From positions 1 through 19,791 of the forward strand of contig VBCQ01000092.1 of assembly GCA_005882155.1 (NCBI GenBank): a DNA stretch of 19,791 nucleotides, given 5' to 3'. A program made the position numbers and the translations under genes. The notes under the pieces were generated by a model. It saw only the letters and a program-made list of their open reading frames with translations. It searched no databases and was not told the DNA's origin. How positions within the stretch are numbered: position 1 is the stretch's first letter; each line of letters begins with the position of its first letter. Positions 1-6,173 of this stretch are shown here, piece by piece. The stretch comes from Betaproteobacteria bacterium (GTDB lineage Bacteria > Pseudomonadota > Gammaproteobacteria > Burkholderiales > Burkholderiaceae_C).

Positions 1-457
1 GGACCTTCGCAAACTCAAGACGCTGATCGACCTCGTCTCGGAATCGAATATCTCCGAGCTCGAAATCACCGAGGCCGACGGCAAGGTGCGCATCGTCAAG
101 ACCGAACCGGCGCCGCCGGTGCATGCGATGGCGATGCCGGCAATGACGATTGCCGCGCCGGTCGCAGCACCGCTCGCTGCCCCGGCCGCACCTGTCGCTC
201 CGGCTGAGCCTCCGCCGCCGACCGGCCACACCGTGAAGTCGCCAATGGTCGGCACCTTCTATCGCTCGGCCAGCCCGGGTGGCAAGGCTCTCGTCGATGT
301 CGGATCGGCGGTCAAGGAAGGCGAGCCGATCTGCATCATCGAAGCGATGAAGATCATGAACGAGATCGAGGCCGACACGTCCGGCACGATCACCCGCATC
401 CTGTGCGAGAACGGCCAGGCCGTCGAGTTCGGACAGCCGCTTTTCATCATCGAGTGA
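1..457 (+). CDS. accB: Biotin carboxyl carrier protein of acetyl-CoA carboxylase (5' end cut by 2 bases)
   Basis: This is the biotin carrier subunit of the multisubunit acetyl-CoA carboxylase, which carries CO2 on biotin from AccC to the carboxyltransferase for malonyl-CoA synthesis in the cytoplasm. The frame opens at base 2 with DLRKLKTLIDLVSES, the usual BCCP N-terminus right after Met, so base 1 (g) is probably the last base of the ATG and only two bases are missing. Counting that Met, the protein is 152 residues, normal for the family. An Ala/Pro-rich flexible linker (about residues 37-75) precedes the biotinyl domain. The biotin site is AMKIMNE, with the acceptor lysine at about residue 118 (bases 350-352), followed by the hammerhead domain ending in GQPLFIIE. 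accC follows on the same strand. The accB promoter lies outside the window. Confidence 0.96.
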   Translation, partial: DLRKLKTLIDLVSESNISELEITEADGKVRIVKTEPAPPVHAMAMPAMTIAAPVAAPLAAPAAPVAPAEPPPPTGHTVKSPMVGTFYRSASPGGKALVDVGSAVKEGEPICIIEAMKIMNEIEADTSGTITRILCENGQAVEFGQPLFIIE

Positions 458-468
458 GCGACGACTCG

Positions 469-503
469 ATGTTCAAAAAGATACTGATCGCCAACCGCGG
501 CGA
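469..503 (+). repeat. Direct repeat, copy 1: duplicated accC start region
   Basis: These 35 bases (ATG through CGCGGCGA) match bases 588-622 at 34 of 35 positions; the only difference is g at 480 against a at 599. Copy 2 is the real accC start. Copy 1 begins 12 bases after the accB stop, where accC would be expected in a compact accBC operon, which suggests it may mark the ancestral start position. Identity breaks off immediately after CGGCGA (c at 504, g at 623). Confidence 0.93.
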
Positions 504-506
504 CCA

Positions 507-523
507 GCGGGTCGCAGACCCGC
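507..523. repeat. Perfect 7-bp hairpin with GCA loop
   Basis: GCGGGTC and GACCCGC form a perfect 7-bp stem around a GCA loop (514-516). It is the first of two hairpins with the same loop inside the 84-base insert between the two accC start copies. No T-tract follows, so it is not an ordinary intrinsic terminator. Confidence 0.8.
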
Positions 524-547
524 GCAGCGGCGAAGCCAAATTGCACT

Positions 548-562
548 GCACGCGCAGCGTGC
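548..562. repeat. Perfect 6-bp hairpin with GCA loop
   Basis: GCACGC and GCGTGC form a perfect 6-bp stem around a GCA loop (554-556), which a T-G wobble (547/563) can extend by one pair. Together with the hairpin at 507-523 it gives the insert a paired-palindrome design like that of REP-type or other short palindromic elements. The element-family assignment is inference. Confidence 0.75.
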
Positions 563-578
563 GGGGCGATTGAGCCGC

Positions 579-582
579 GGAG
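579..582 (+). promoter_or_regulatory. Ribosome binding site of accC (downstream copy)
   Basis: GGAG lies 5 bases before ATG 588. The upstream ATG at 469 has no comparable motif. This site decides that accC starts at 588, not at an in-frame TTG at 570 or at the duplicated ATG. The site belongs to the inserted segment, not to the original accB-accC junction. Confidence 0.7.
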
Positions 583-587
583 ACCCC

Positions 588-622
588 ATGTTCAAAAAAA
601 TACTGATCGCCAACCGCGGCGA
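588..622 (+). repeat. Direct repeat, copy 2: functional accC start
   Basis: This is the second copy of the 35-base repeat. It continues without break into the full accC frame (GAGATCGCC follows at 621-629). See the copy at 469-503; the two copies are 119 bases apart. Confidence 0.93.
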
Positions 623-1937
623 GATCGCCCTTCGAATCCAACGAGCCTGCCGCGAGCTCGGCGTCAAGTCGGTCGTCGTCTATTCAGAGGCCGACCGCGA
701 CGCCAAATACGTCAAGCTGGCCGACGAGGCGGTGTGCATCGGGCCGGCAGCGTCGGCGCAGAGCTACCTCAACATGCCGGCGATCATCTCGACCGCCGAA
801 GTGACCGACGCCGAAGCAATCCACCCCGGCTACGGCTTCCTGTCGGAGAACGCCGACTTCGCCGAGCGCGTCGAGCGCAGCGGCTTCACCTTCATCGGGC
901 CGACGCCCGACGCGATTCGCGCGATGGGCGACAAGGTCGCCGCCAAGCAGGCGATGATCAAGGCGGGCGTACCCTGCGTCCCCGGCTCCGACGGTGTGCT
1001 GCCCGAAGACCCGAAAGAAATCATCCGCATCGCCCGCACGGTCGGGTACCCGGTGATCATCAAGGCCGCCGGCGGCGGCGGCGGGCGCGGCATGCGCGTC
1101 GTCCACACCGAAGCGGCGCTGATCCACGCGGTGCAGACGACACGCGCCGAAGCCGGCGCGGCGTTCAGCAACCCGGCCGTGTACATGGAGAAGTTCCTCG
1201 AGAACCCGCGCCATATCGAGATCCAGGTGCTGGCCGACCAGCACAAGAACGCCGTTTGGCTCGGCGAGCGCGACTGCTCGATGCAGCGTCGCCATCAAAA
1301 GATCATCGAAGAGGCGCCGGCGCCGGGCATCCCGCGTCGCGTCATCGAGCGCATCGGCGAGCGTTGCGCTGCGGCTTGCAAGCGAATCAACTACCGTGGC
1401 GCCGGCACCTTCGAATTCCTCTACGAGAACGGCGAGTTCTATTTCATCGAGATGAACACGCGGATTCAGGTCGAGCACCCGGTCACCGAGTTCGTCACCG
1501 GGATCGACCTCGTGCAGATGCAGATTCGGGTCGCCGCCGGAGAGAAGCTGCCGTTCGCGCAGCGGCAAATCGAGATGCGCGGCCACGCGATCGAGTGCCG
1601 GGTCAATGCCGAAGACCCGTACAAGTTCACGCCATCACCGGGGCGCATCACGATGTGGCACCCGCCGGGCGGGCCGGGCGTGCGGGTCGATTCGCATGCC
1701 TACACGAACTACTTCGTGCCGCCGAACTACGACTCGATGATCGGCAAGATCATCGTTCACGGCGATACGCGCGAACAGGCGCTGGCACGCATGCGCATCG
1801 CGCTGTCCGAGACCGTCGTCGAAGGCATCTTGACCAACATCCCGCTGCACCGCGAGCTGATGGCCGACGCGAAGTTCGTCGAAGGCGGCACCAGCATCCA
1901 CTACCTCGAAGGCTGGATGGGCCAGCACAAGCGCTGA
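588..1937 (+). CDS. accC: Acetyl-CoA carboxylase, biotin carboxylase subunit
   Basis: This enzyme carboxylates the biotin of AccB using ATP and bicarbonate, the first half-reaction of acetyl-CoA carboxylase. From ATG 588 it is 449 residues, the same length as E. coli AccC, and key residues fall at the E. coli numbers: ATP-grasp lysines K116 and K159, the glycine-rich loop at 162-168, K238 in RRHQK, metal-binding E276 and E288, and catalytic R292, E296 and R338 (NTRIQVEHP at 290-298). The N-terminal pre-ATP-grasp domain starts MFKKILIANRGE. It follows accB in the same direction, but the junction is enlarged by a 119-base duplication/insertion that supplies its current ribosome site. prmA begins 13 bases after its stop, so cotranscription is likely. 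The enzyme itself looks fully intact. Confidence 0.98.
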   Translation: MFKKILIANRGEIALRIQRACRELGVKSVVVYSEADRDAKYVKLADEAVCIGPAASAQSYLNMPAIISTAEVTDAEAIHPGYGFLSENADFAERVERSGFTFIGPTPDAIRAMGDKVAAKQAMIKAGVPCVPGSDGVLPEDPKEIIRIARTVGYPVIIKAAGGGGGRGMRVVHTEAALIHAVQTTRAEAGAAFSNPAVYMEKFLENPRHIEIQVLADQHKNAVWLGERDCSMQRRHQKIIEEAPAPGIPRRVIERIGERCAAACKRINYRGAGTFEFLYENGEFYFIEMNTRIQVEHPVTEFVTGIDLVQMQIRVAAGEKLPFAQRQIEMRGHAIECRVNAEDPYKFTPSPGRITMWHPPGGPGVRVDSHAYTNYFVPPNYDSMIGKIIVHGDTREQALARMRIALSETVVEGILTNIPLHRELMADAKFVEGGTSIHYLEGWMGQHKR

Positions 1938-1950
1938 GATTGCGGTCGCG

Positions 1951-2847
1951 ATGTTCGAGCTGTTGCTGCTCGCCCCCGAAGACTGCGTCGAGCCGGTCTC
2001 CGACGCGCTGATCGACGAGCTCGGCGCGCTGTCGGTGTCGGTCGAGGATGCCGATGCCGGCAGCAGCGCCGAGCACGCGCTGTTCGGCGAGCCGGGGATG
2101 CCGGCGCCGCGTCCCGGCTGGCAGCGATCGGTGATCAAGGCCTTGTTCGACACCGAGGCCAATGCCACCGATGCGGCGACGCTGCTGCTCGCGCAAGACT
2201 GGGCTCACGCGATTCATGTGCAGTCGTTAAGTCGGGTCGAAGAGCAGGACTGGGTGCGCCTCACCCAATCGCAATTCACGCCGGTCGAGATCACGCCGAG
2301 CTTCTGGATCGTACCGAGCTGGCACGAGGCGCCGGCCGCCGCCACTCGGGTGATTCGCCTCGACCCCGGGCTCGCGTTCGGCACCGGCACGCACCCCACC
2401 ACACGCATGTGCTTGCGCTGGATCGCGCGGCACGCGAATGCGGCGCGCTGGTCACGGGTGCTCGACTACGGCTGCGGATCGGGCATTCTGGCGATCGCGA
2501 GCGCGCTGCACGGCGCGCGCGCGATCGACGCCGTCGACATCGACCCGGCCGCTGTCACCGCGGCGCGCGCCAACGCGCAGGCCAACGGCGTGACGCTCAA
2601 CGCCGGTCTGCCCGACGCAGCCGTCGGCGTCTATCCGCTGGTGCTCGCCAACATCCTCGCGACACCGCTCAAGCTGCTCGCGCCGCTGCTCTGCGCGCAC
2701 CTTGACATCGGCGCCCACCTGGTTCTCGCGGGCATTCTGCAGCGCCAGGCCGATGAGCTCATCGACGCGTATTCGCCTTGGTGTTCGCTGTCGGTCAGCG
2801 ACGAAGAAGACGGCTGGATCCTGATGACTGCGCAGCGGAGCACGTGA
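1951..2847 (+). CDS. prmA: Ribosomal protein L11 methyltransferase
   Basis: PrmA is the SAM-dependent enzyme that trimethylates ribosomal protein L11. The protein is 298 residues, a normal length. The N-terminal L11-recognition domain (MFELLLLAPEDCVEPVSDAL) is followed by the family signature GTGTHPTT (144-151), the SAM-binding loop LDYGCGSGIL (171-180), acidic DIDP (196-199) and LANI (232-235), in place of the NPPF-type motif of other methyltransferases. ATG 1951 lies 13 bases after accC. No clear Shine-Dalgarno is visible, which fits translation coupled to accC. The order accB-accC-prmA is a known arrangement in beta- and gammaproteobacteria. Confidence 0.96.
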   Translation: MFELLLLAPEDCVEPVSDALIDELGALSVSVEDADAGSSAEHALFGEPGMPAPRPGWQRSVIKALFDTEANATDAATLLLAQDWAHAIHVQSLSRVEEQDWVRLTQSQFTPVEITPSFWIVPSWHEAPAAATRVIRLDPGLAFGTGTHPTTRMCLRWIARHANAARWSRVLDYGCGSGILAIASALHGARAIDAVDIDPAAVTAARANAQANGVTLNAGLPDAAVGVYPLVLANILATPLKLLAPLLCAHLDIGAHLVLAGILQRQADELIDAYSPWCSLSVSDEEDGWILMTAQRST

Positions 2848-2869
2848 AGTCGCATGGCATGATTCCGCC

Positions 2870-3838
2870 ATGAGCATGGCCACGCGTTGCACCTCCTGCG
2901 GCACGATTTTTCGTGTGGTGCAAGACCAGCTCAAAGTCTCCGAAGGCTGGGTTCGATGCGGCCGTTGCGACGAGGTGTTCAACGCCCTCGAAGGGCTCTT
3001 CGATCTCGAGCGCGACAAGCCGCCGCCATGGATCCCGCGCAGCGCCGAGCAGGCAAGCGCGCAAGCCGAGCAACGTCGCGAAGCCTTTTCCGATGCTGGT
3101 GAGCAGACGGTCGCCGAGCTCGACGAAGACGACCGTATCGCGTCGCGCTTCTTTCGGCCCGAGCAAGACGACGTCGATCACTCGCCGGCCGAATCAGTGG
3201 CCTCGCGCGACCGGGCCGACTTCGCCGACGCGCAATTCAACACCGAGCTGCTCGCCGACAACGGCGACGAGGCACTGCCGCTGCGCGACATGCCGCCGAC
3301 CGGCAAGAAAGCCGGCAGCGGCACGCCGGCCTTCGTGCGCCATGCCGAGCGGCAAGAGCGCTGGCGCAGGCCCTGGGCGCGCGTCACGCTGTCGCTGGCA
3401 GCGGTCCTTTTGCTGATCTCGCTGCTGCTGCAAATCGGTCACCATTTCCGCGACCATTTCGCCGCGCAATGGCCGCAGACCCGCGCGCTGCTCGGCGCGT
3501 GGTGCGAGCTCGCCGACTGCCGCATCGACGCACCGCGCCGCATCGACGACGTGAGCGTCGACAGTACGTCGCTCTCGCGTGCCGCGCCGGGCAGCGATGA
3601 CTTTCGATTGACCGTCACCTTGCGCAACCGCGGCGCATTGCCGGTCTCCAGCCCATGGATCGAGCTGAGCTTGACCGACCCGAACGGTCAGCTGATCGCA
3701 CGCCGCGCGCTCGCGCCGCGCGACTTTCGCGCCCCGCTCTCGGTGATCCAAGCGGGCGGCGATGCGGCGCTTCAGCTGCTCTTTTCAGCCGGCAGCGCGC
3801 GCGTCACCGGCTACACCGTCGAACTCTTCTACCCCTGA
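2870..3838 (+). CDS. Zinc-ribbon and DUF3426 domain membrane protein
   Basis: The protein has 322 residues. An N-terminal MJ0042-type zinc ribbon has two CxxC pairs, C7/C10 and C30/C33 (CTSC and CGRC). A charged, acidic, low-complexity stretch (about 45-165) follows, then one membrane helix at about 172-190 and a C-terminal DUF3426 domain (about 200-322), probably on the periplasmic side. The biochemical role is unknown in the family. The cytoplasmic zinc ribbon and single helix suggest a membrane-anchored regulator or scaffold, which is inference. ATG 2870 is chosen, with a second in-frame ATG two codons later. The 22-base gap after prmA and the same strand suggest the accBC-prmA transcript continues through it. 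Confidence 0.9.
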   Translation: MSMATRCTSCGTIFRVVQDQLKVSEGWVRCGRCDEVFNALEGLFDLERDKPPPWIPRSAEQASAQAEQRREAFSDAGEQTVAELDEDDRIASRFFRPEQDDVDHSPAESVASRDRADFADAQFNTELLADNGDEALPLRDMPPTGKKAGSGTPAFVRHAERQERWRRPWARVTLSLAAVLLLISLLLQIGHHFRDHFAAQWPQTRALLGAWCELADCRIDAPRRIDDVSVDSTSLSRAAPGSDDFRLTVTLRNRGALPVSSPWIELSLTDPNGQLIARRALAPRDFRAPLSVIQAGGDAALQLLFSAGSARVTGYTVELFYP

Positions 3839-3862
3839 AACAGTCCTGAACTCGGAGCGCTC

Positions 3863-4768
3863 ATGCCGGCCTTGATCTGCGGATCTCTCGCATTCGACAC
3901 CATCACCACTTTCCCGGGCCGCTTCGCGCAGCAGATCCTGCCCGAGCAAGTGCACATCCTCAACGTGTCGTTCCTCGTGCCGACCTTGCGACGCGAGTTC
4001 GGCGGCTGCGCCGGCAACATCGCCTACAGCCTGCGCCAGCTCGGCGGCGAGCCGCTGGTGATGGCCACCGTCGGCAGCGACGGGCACGAGTATTTGCAAC
4101 GCCTGCAATCGTGGGGCGCGAGCGCCGAGTACGTTCGGGTCGTGCCCGACAGCTACACGGCACAGGCAATCATCATCACCGACATCGACAACAACCAGAT
4201 CACCGCGTTTCACCCCGGCGCGATGCAGTCGGCGCATTTGAATGTCGTGCCGGCGCGCGACGATGTGCGCATCGCGATCGTCGCGCCCGATGGGCGTGAC
4301 GCGATGCTGCAGCACGCAGCGCAATTGGCCGCGGCCGGCATCGAGTTCATCTTCGATCCGGGCCAAGGATTGCCGATGTTCGACGGCGCCGAGCTGAAGC
4401 GCTTCGTCGAGCAAGCGAGCTGGGTCGCCGTCAACGACTACGAAGGCCGCATGCTGTGTGAGCGCACCGGCGAGACCCTCGAATCCTTGTCGCGCTCGCA
4501 TTTGAAAGGCGTCATCGTCACGCTCGGCGCGCAGGGATGCGACCTGTGGCAGCAAGGGGTGCGCACTCACGTCAGCGGTGTCGCGGCGACCGAGGTCGTC
4601 GACCCCACCGGCTGCGGCGATGCGTTCCGTGCCGCGCTGCTTTACGGGCTGGAGCGAGGTTGGCCGCTCATGCGTTGCGTGGCGCTCGGCAACCGCGTCG
4701 GCGCCCTCAAGATTGCGTGCCGCGGCGGCCAGAACCACCGCATCGATCCTGCCGTTTTGGCGGCTTGA
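3863..4768 (+). CDS. PfkB/ribokinase-family carbohydrate or nucleoside kinase
   Basis: This 301-residue member of the PfkB family transfers phosphate from ATP to a sugar or nucleoside. Visible features are the N-terminal substrate lid start (CGSLAFDT), the glycine-rich substrate motif EFGGCAGNIAY (46-55) and the second PfkB signature DPTGCGDAF (247-255), with catalytic base D253 and the anion-hole residues before it. The usual GAGD reads GCGD here; the Asp is kept, so activity is expected. Substrate cannot be set from sequence; adenosine kinase-like annotation is common for this subfamily. GGAG at 3854-3857, 5 bases before ATG 3863, supports the start. It lies 24 bases after the DUF3426 gene and probably ends the accBC-led operon. 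Confidence 0.9.
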   Translation: MPALICGSLAFDTITTFPGRFAQQILPEQVHILNVSFLVPTLRREFGGCAGNIAYSLRQLGGEPLVMATVGSDGHEYLQRLQSWGASAEYVRVVPDSYTAQAIIITDIDNNQITAFHPGAMQSAHLNVVPARDDVRIAIVAPDGRDAMLQHAAQLAAAGIEFIFDPGQGLPMFDGAELKRFVEQASWVAVNDYEGRMLCERTGETLESLSRSHLKGVIVTLGAQGCDLWQQGVRTHVSGVAATEVVDPTGCGDAFRAALLYGLERGWPLMRCVALGNRVGALKIACRGGQNHRIDPAVLAA

Positions 4769-4785
4769 GAATTTGGTCCTACAGT
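4757..4785 (+). promoter_or_regulatory. Possible sigma-70 promoter for the 4792 gene
   Basis: TTGGCG (4757-4762) and TACAGT (4780-4785) match the -35 and -10 hexamers at four of six bases each, with a 17-base spacer. Transcription would start at about 4792. If real, that would favour the in-frame ATG 4816 as the start of the next gene. It is weak and based on sequence only. Confidence 0.25.
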
Positions 4786-4791
4786 TTTGCC

Positions 4792-5166
4792 ATGATCGGC
4801 CGAAATGCCGGGATCATGGAAGCAAGCTGGATCACTTGGAGCGCGGCCGCCGCCTTGTGCGCCGCCGTTTGGGGCGCGTGCCGCTGGTGGTATGGGCGCA
4901 GTCTCGGCACATTGAGGCTCCAGCTCGACAAGGTCGACCGGGCACGCCAGCATGCGGTTCAGCAGGGACTGCAGCTGCGCAAGCAGGTCGAGAAGCTGCA
5001 AAAGGAAATGTCGGAAACGCGCCGCGCGAGCACGCATGCTGCGGTCCAGCGCGGCCGCGAGCGCCATCTCGAATCCGTGCTCAGCAGTGACGCAGCGCAG
5101 GTAGCAACCGCTTCCGCAGAGCCTGTGACATCGCCTCACGGCTTCGCCGACACGCTGCCGATGTGA
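4792..5166 (+). CDS. Small hypothetical membrane-anchored coiled-coil protein
   Basis: The protein is 124 residues from ATG 4792, or 116 from the in-frame ATG 4816 (MEASWITW), which may be the true start; neither has a convincing Shine-Dalgarno. It has one hydrophobic segment (about residues 13-34) ending in RWWYG. A charged helical stretch follows, likely coiled coil (about 40-80, with QLDKVDRARQHAVQQG and LRKQVEKLQKEM), then a Ser/Ala-rich tail. I do not recognise a named family. The architecture fits a single-pass inner membrane protein with a cytoplasmic helix. It follows the PfkB gene by 23 bases and converges on the DUF167 gene 16 bases beyond its stop. No terminator is visible between the two. 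Confidence 0.65.
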   Translation: MIGRNAGIMEASWITWSAAAALCAAVWGACRWWYGRSLGTLRLQLDKVDRARQHAVQQGLQLRKQVEKLQKEMSETRRASTHAAVQRGRERHLESVLSSDAAQVATASAEPVTSPHGFADTLPM

Positions 5167-5182
5167 GCTCTCGCGTGCGGCG

Positions 5183-5515
5183 TCAGTGCAGGCTCGGCTG
5201 AGCCAGCAACCAGGTCAGCACATCGGCGAGGGCGACCTTTACGAGCACCTGCTTGCGCCGCGATGAGGTGCCGCGCAGCAGCGACACCGCGCGCCGCGGT
5301 TGAGCCAATTCAGCGGCAAGCCAGCGCAGCAGTTCGTCGTTCGCCTTGCCGTCGACCGGTGGTGCGGCGAGACGCACGCGCAACGCGCCGTCATGCACTC
5401 CGCTGAGCTCGGTGCGCTTGGCACCGGGGACGACGCTCAAATCGATCACCACGCCGTCTTTGGTTTCGCGAACGCAGGGCCAAGCGCTCGTTGAAGAGAC
5501 AGGTCGGCGAGTCAT
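5183..5515 (-). CDS. DUF167 (YggU-like) family protein
   Basis: This 110-residue protein has the DUF167 core: VVPGAKRTEL (28-37), HDGALRVRLAAPPVDGKAN (41-59) and the helix ELLRWLAAEL, then RRAVSLLRG with basic SRRK. The family is small, globular and of unknown biochemical function. ATG 5515 is used because AWPCVRETKDGVVIDLSV upstream of the core looks like a natural N-terminus and no better start exists. Its start codon lies one base past the U-tract of the terminator of the upstream H1-like gene, and no Shine-Dalgarno is present, so expression may depend on read-through or on a promoter overlapping the terminator. Confidence 0.85.
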   Translation of the reverse strand: MTRRPVSSTSAWPCVRETKDGVVIDLSVVPGAKRTELSGVHDGALRVRLAAPPVDGKANDELLRWLAAELAQPRRAVSLLRGTSSRRKQVLVKVALADVLTWLLAQPSLH

Positions 5516-5516
5516 G

Positions 5517-5541
5517 AAAAAACCCGGCCGAAGCCGGGTTT
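5517..5541 (-). terminator. Rho-independent terminator after the histone H1-like gene
   Basis: Read on the minus strand, AACCCGGC pairs with GCCGGGTT around a TTCG tetraloop (plus-strand arms 5521-5528 and 5533-5540), followed by six T residues. It lies 22 bases after the stop of the H1-like gene and is a textbook strong intrinsic terminator. The last U is one base from the ATG of the DUF167 gene. Confidence 0.9.
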
Positions 5542-5563
5542 AGTGAAGCACAAAACCTTGGCC

Positions 5564-6019
5564 TCAGGGCTTGTTGCCCGTCGGGAAAGGCCATGCTGCT
5601 TGCGGGCTGAGAGCCGTCTTTGCAGCCGGTGCCGCCGCGGGCTTCGCGGGGGCAGGGGCGGCAGGAGCGGCAGGTGCCTTTTTGGCAGCAGGTTTCGCAG
5701 CCTTCTTCGCAGCGGCCTTTTTCGCCGGCTTCTTGGCAGCGGCCTTTTTCTTCGCTGGGGCCTTTTTCGCAGCGGCCTTTTTAGCCGGCTTTTTTTTCGC
5801 AGCGGCCTTCTTCGCCGCTGGCTTCTTCTTCGCTGCGGCCTTCTTCGCCGGTGCCTTCTTCGCTGCGGCCTTCTTCGCCGGAGCCTTCTTCGCCGCCTTC
5901 TTGGCCGGAGCCTTCTTCGCCGCCGACTTCTTCGCCGGGGCCTTCTTCGCTGCCGACTTCTTGGCGGCGGGTTTCTTCGCGGCAGATTTCTTTGCCGCAG
6001 CTTTCTTCGCAGTTGCCAT
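5564..6019 (-). CDS. Histone H1-like, lysine/alanine-repeat DNA-binding protein (AlgP-like)
   Basis: This 151-residue, very basic protein is built almost entirely of KKAAAKK, KKAPAKK and KKSAAKK-type units up to about residue 110. A Pro/Ala-rich stretch follows, then a distinct tail (SPQAAWPFPTGNKP). It resembles the C-terminal domain of histone H1 and bacterial AlgP/HctB-like proteins, which bind DNA non-specifically and compact or organise the nucleoid. The start is ATG 6019, preceded at 7 bases by AAGGAG; a GTG one codon upstream is less likely. A strong terminator follows it. The repeat tract is a likely site of length change between strains by slippage or recombination. Confidence 0.9.
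   Translation of the reverse strand: MATAKKAAAKKSAAKKPAAKKSAAKKAPAKKSAAKKAPAKKAAKKAPAKKAAAKKAPAKKAAAKKKPAAKKAAAKKKPAKKAAAKKAPAKKKAAAKKPAKKAAAKKAAKPAAKKAPAAPAAPAPAKPAAAPAAKTALSPQAAWPFPTGNKP
5680..6010 (-). repeat. Imperfect tandem repeat tract coding KKAAAKKAPAKK units
   Basis: On the plus strand, variants of GCCTTCTTCGCCG, GCGGCCTTTTTCG and GCCTTCTTGGC recur about every 15 to 30 bases. They encode the Lys/Ala/Pro units of the H1-like protein. Units differ at third positions, so the tract is an old repeat kept by protein selection and not a recent simple-sequence expansion. Confidence 0.85.
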
Positions 6020-6026
6020 CACATTT

Positions 6027-6032
6027 CTCCTT
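6027..6032 (-). promoter_or_regulatory. Shine-Dalgarno of the H1-like gene
   Basis: AAGGAG on the minus strand lies 7 bases before ATG 6019. It is one of the strongest ribosome sites in the window, fits high expression of a nucleoid protein, and fixes the start at ATG 6019. Confidence 0.8.
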
Positions 6033-6087
6033 GATCAAGTTAACAAAGAACTGTCTCGCGTCGGCACGAGGCCGTTGCCAGACAGCT

Positions 6088-6135
6088 ATTCACCGCCCGG
6101 GGTCTGCCCAGGATGGACGCCCTGGTACGGTGAAT
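6088..6135. repeat. Nested inverted repeat between nrdB and the H1-like gene
   Basis: An outer 8-bp pair, ATTCACCG (6088-6095) and CGGTGAAT (6128-6135), encloses an inner pair CCAGG (6108-6112) and CCTGG (6121-6125). Together they could fold into a long interrupted stem. It lies upstream of the H1-like gene and downstream of nrdB, with no T-tract, so regulation or mRNA processing is more likely than intrinsic termination. Confidence 0.55.
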
Positions 6136-6173
6136 CGGGTTGCGAAACGAGTGCGCCGCTTCTGCGTCGGTGC

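Larger units (their letters stand above)
469..573 (+). other. 34-codon leader ORF made from the duplicated accC start
   Basis: Reading from the ATG of repeat copy 1 gives a 34-residue peptide. Its first 11 residues, MFKKILIANRG, are those of AccC; it then runs into insert-encoded sequence (DQRVADPRSGEAKLHCTRS and a few more residues) and stops at TGA 571-573. The stop is 14 bases before the true accC ATG and 5 bases before its Shine-Dalgarno, a spacing compatible with translational coupling. No good Shine-Dalgarno precedes ATG 469. It could be a translated leader peptide, or only the debris of a duplication; the sequence cannot decide. Confidence 0.4.

Noticed and set aside
734..2011. A second plus-strand frame of 425 codons overlapping accC
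   Set aside because: It is a +1-frame shadow of accC, Arg-rich and without motifs. accC in the other frame has every catalytic residue.
5680..6010. Regular short repeats resembling a CRISPR or satellite array
   Set aside because: Units are irregular, have no unique spacers, and encode the in-frame KKAAAKK units of a protein.
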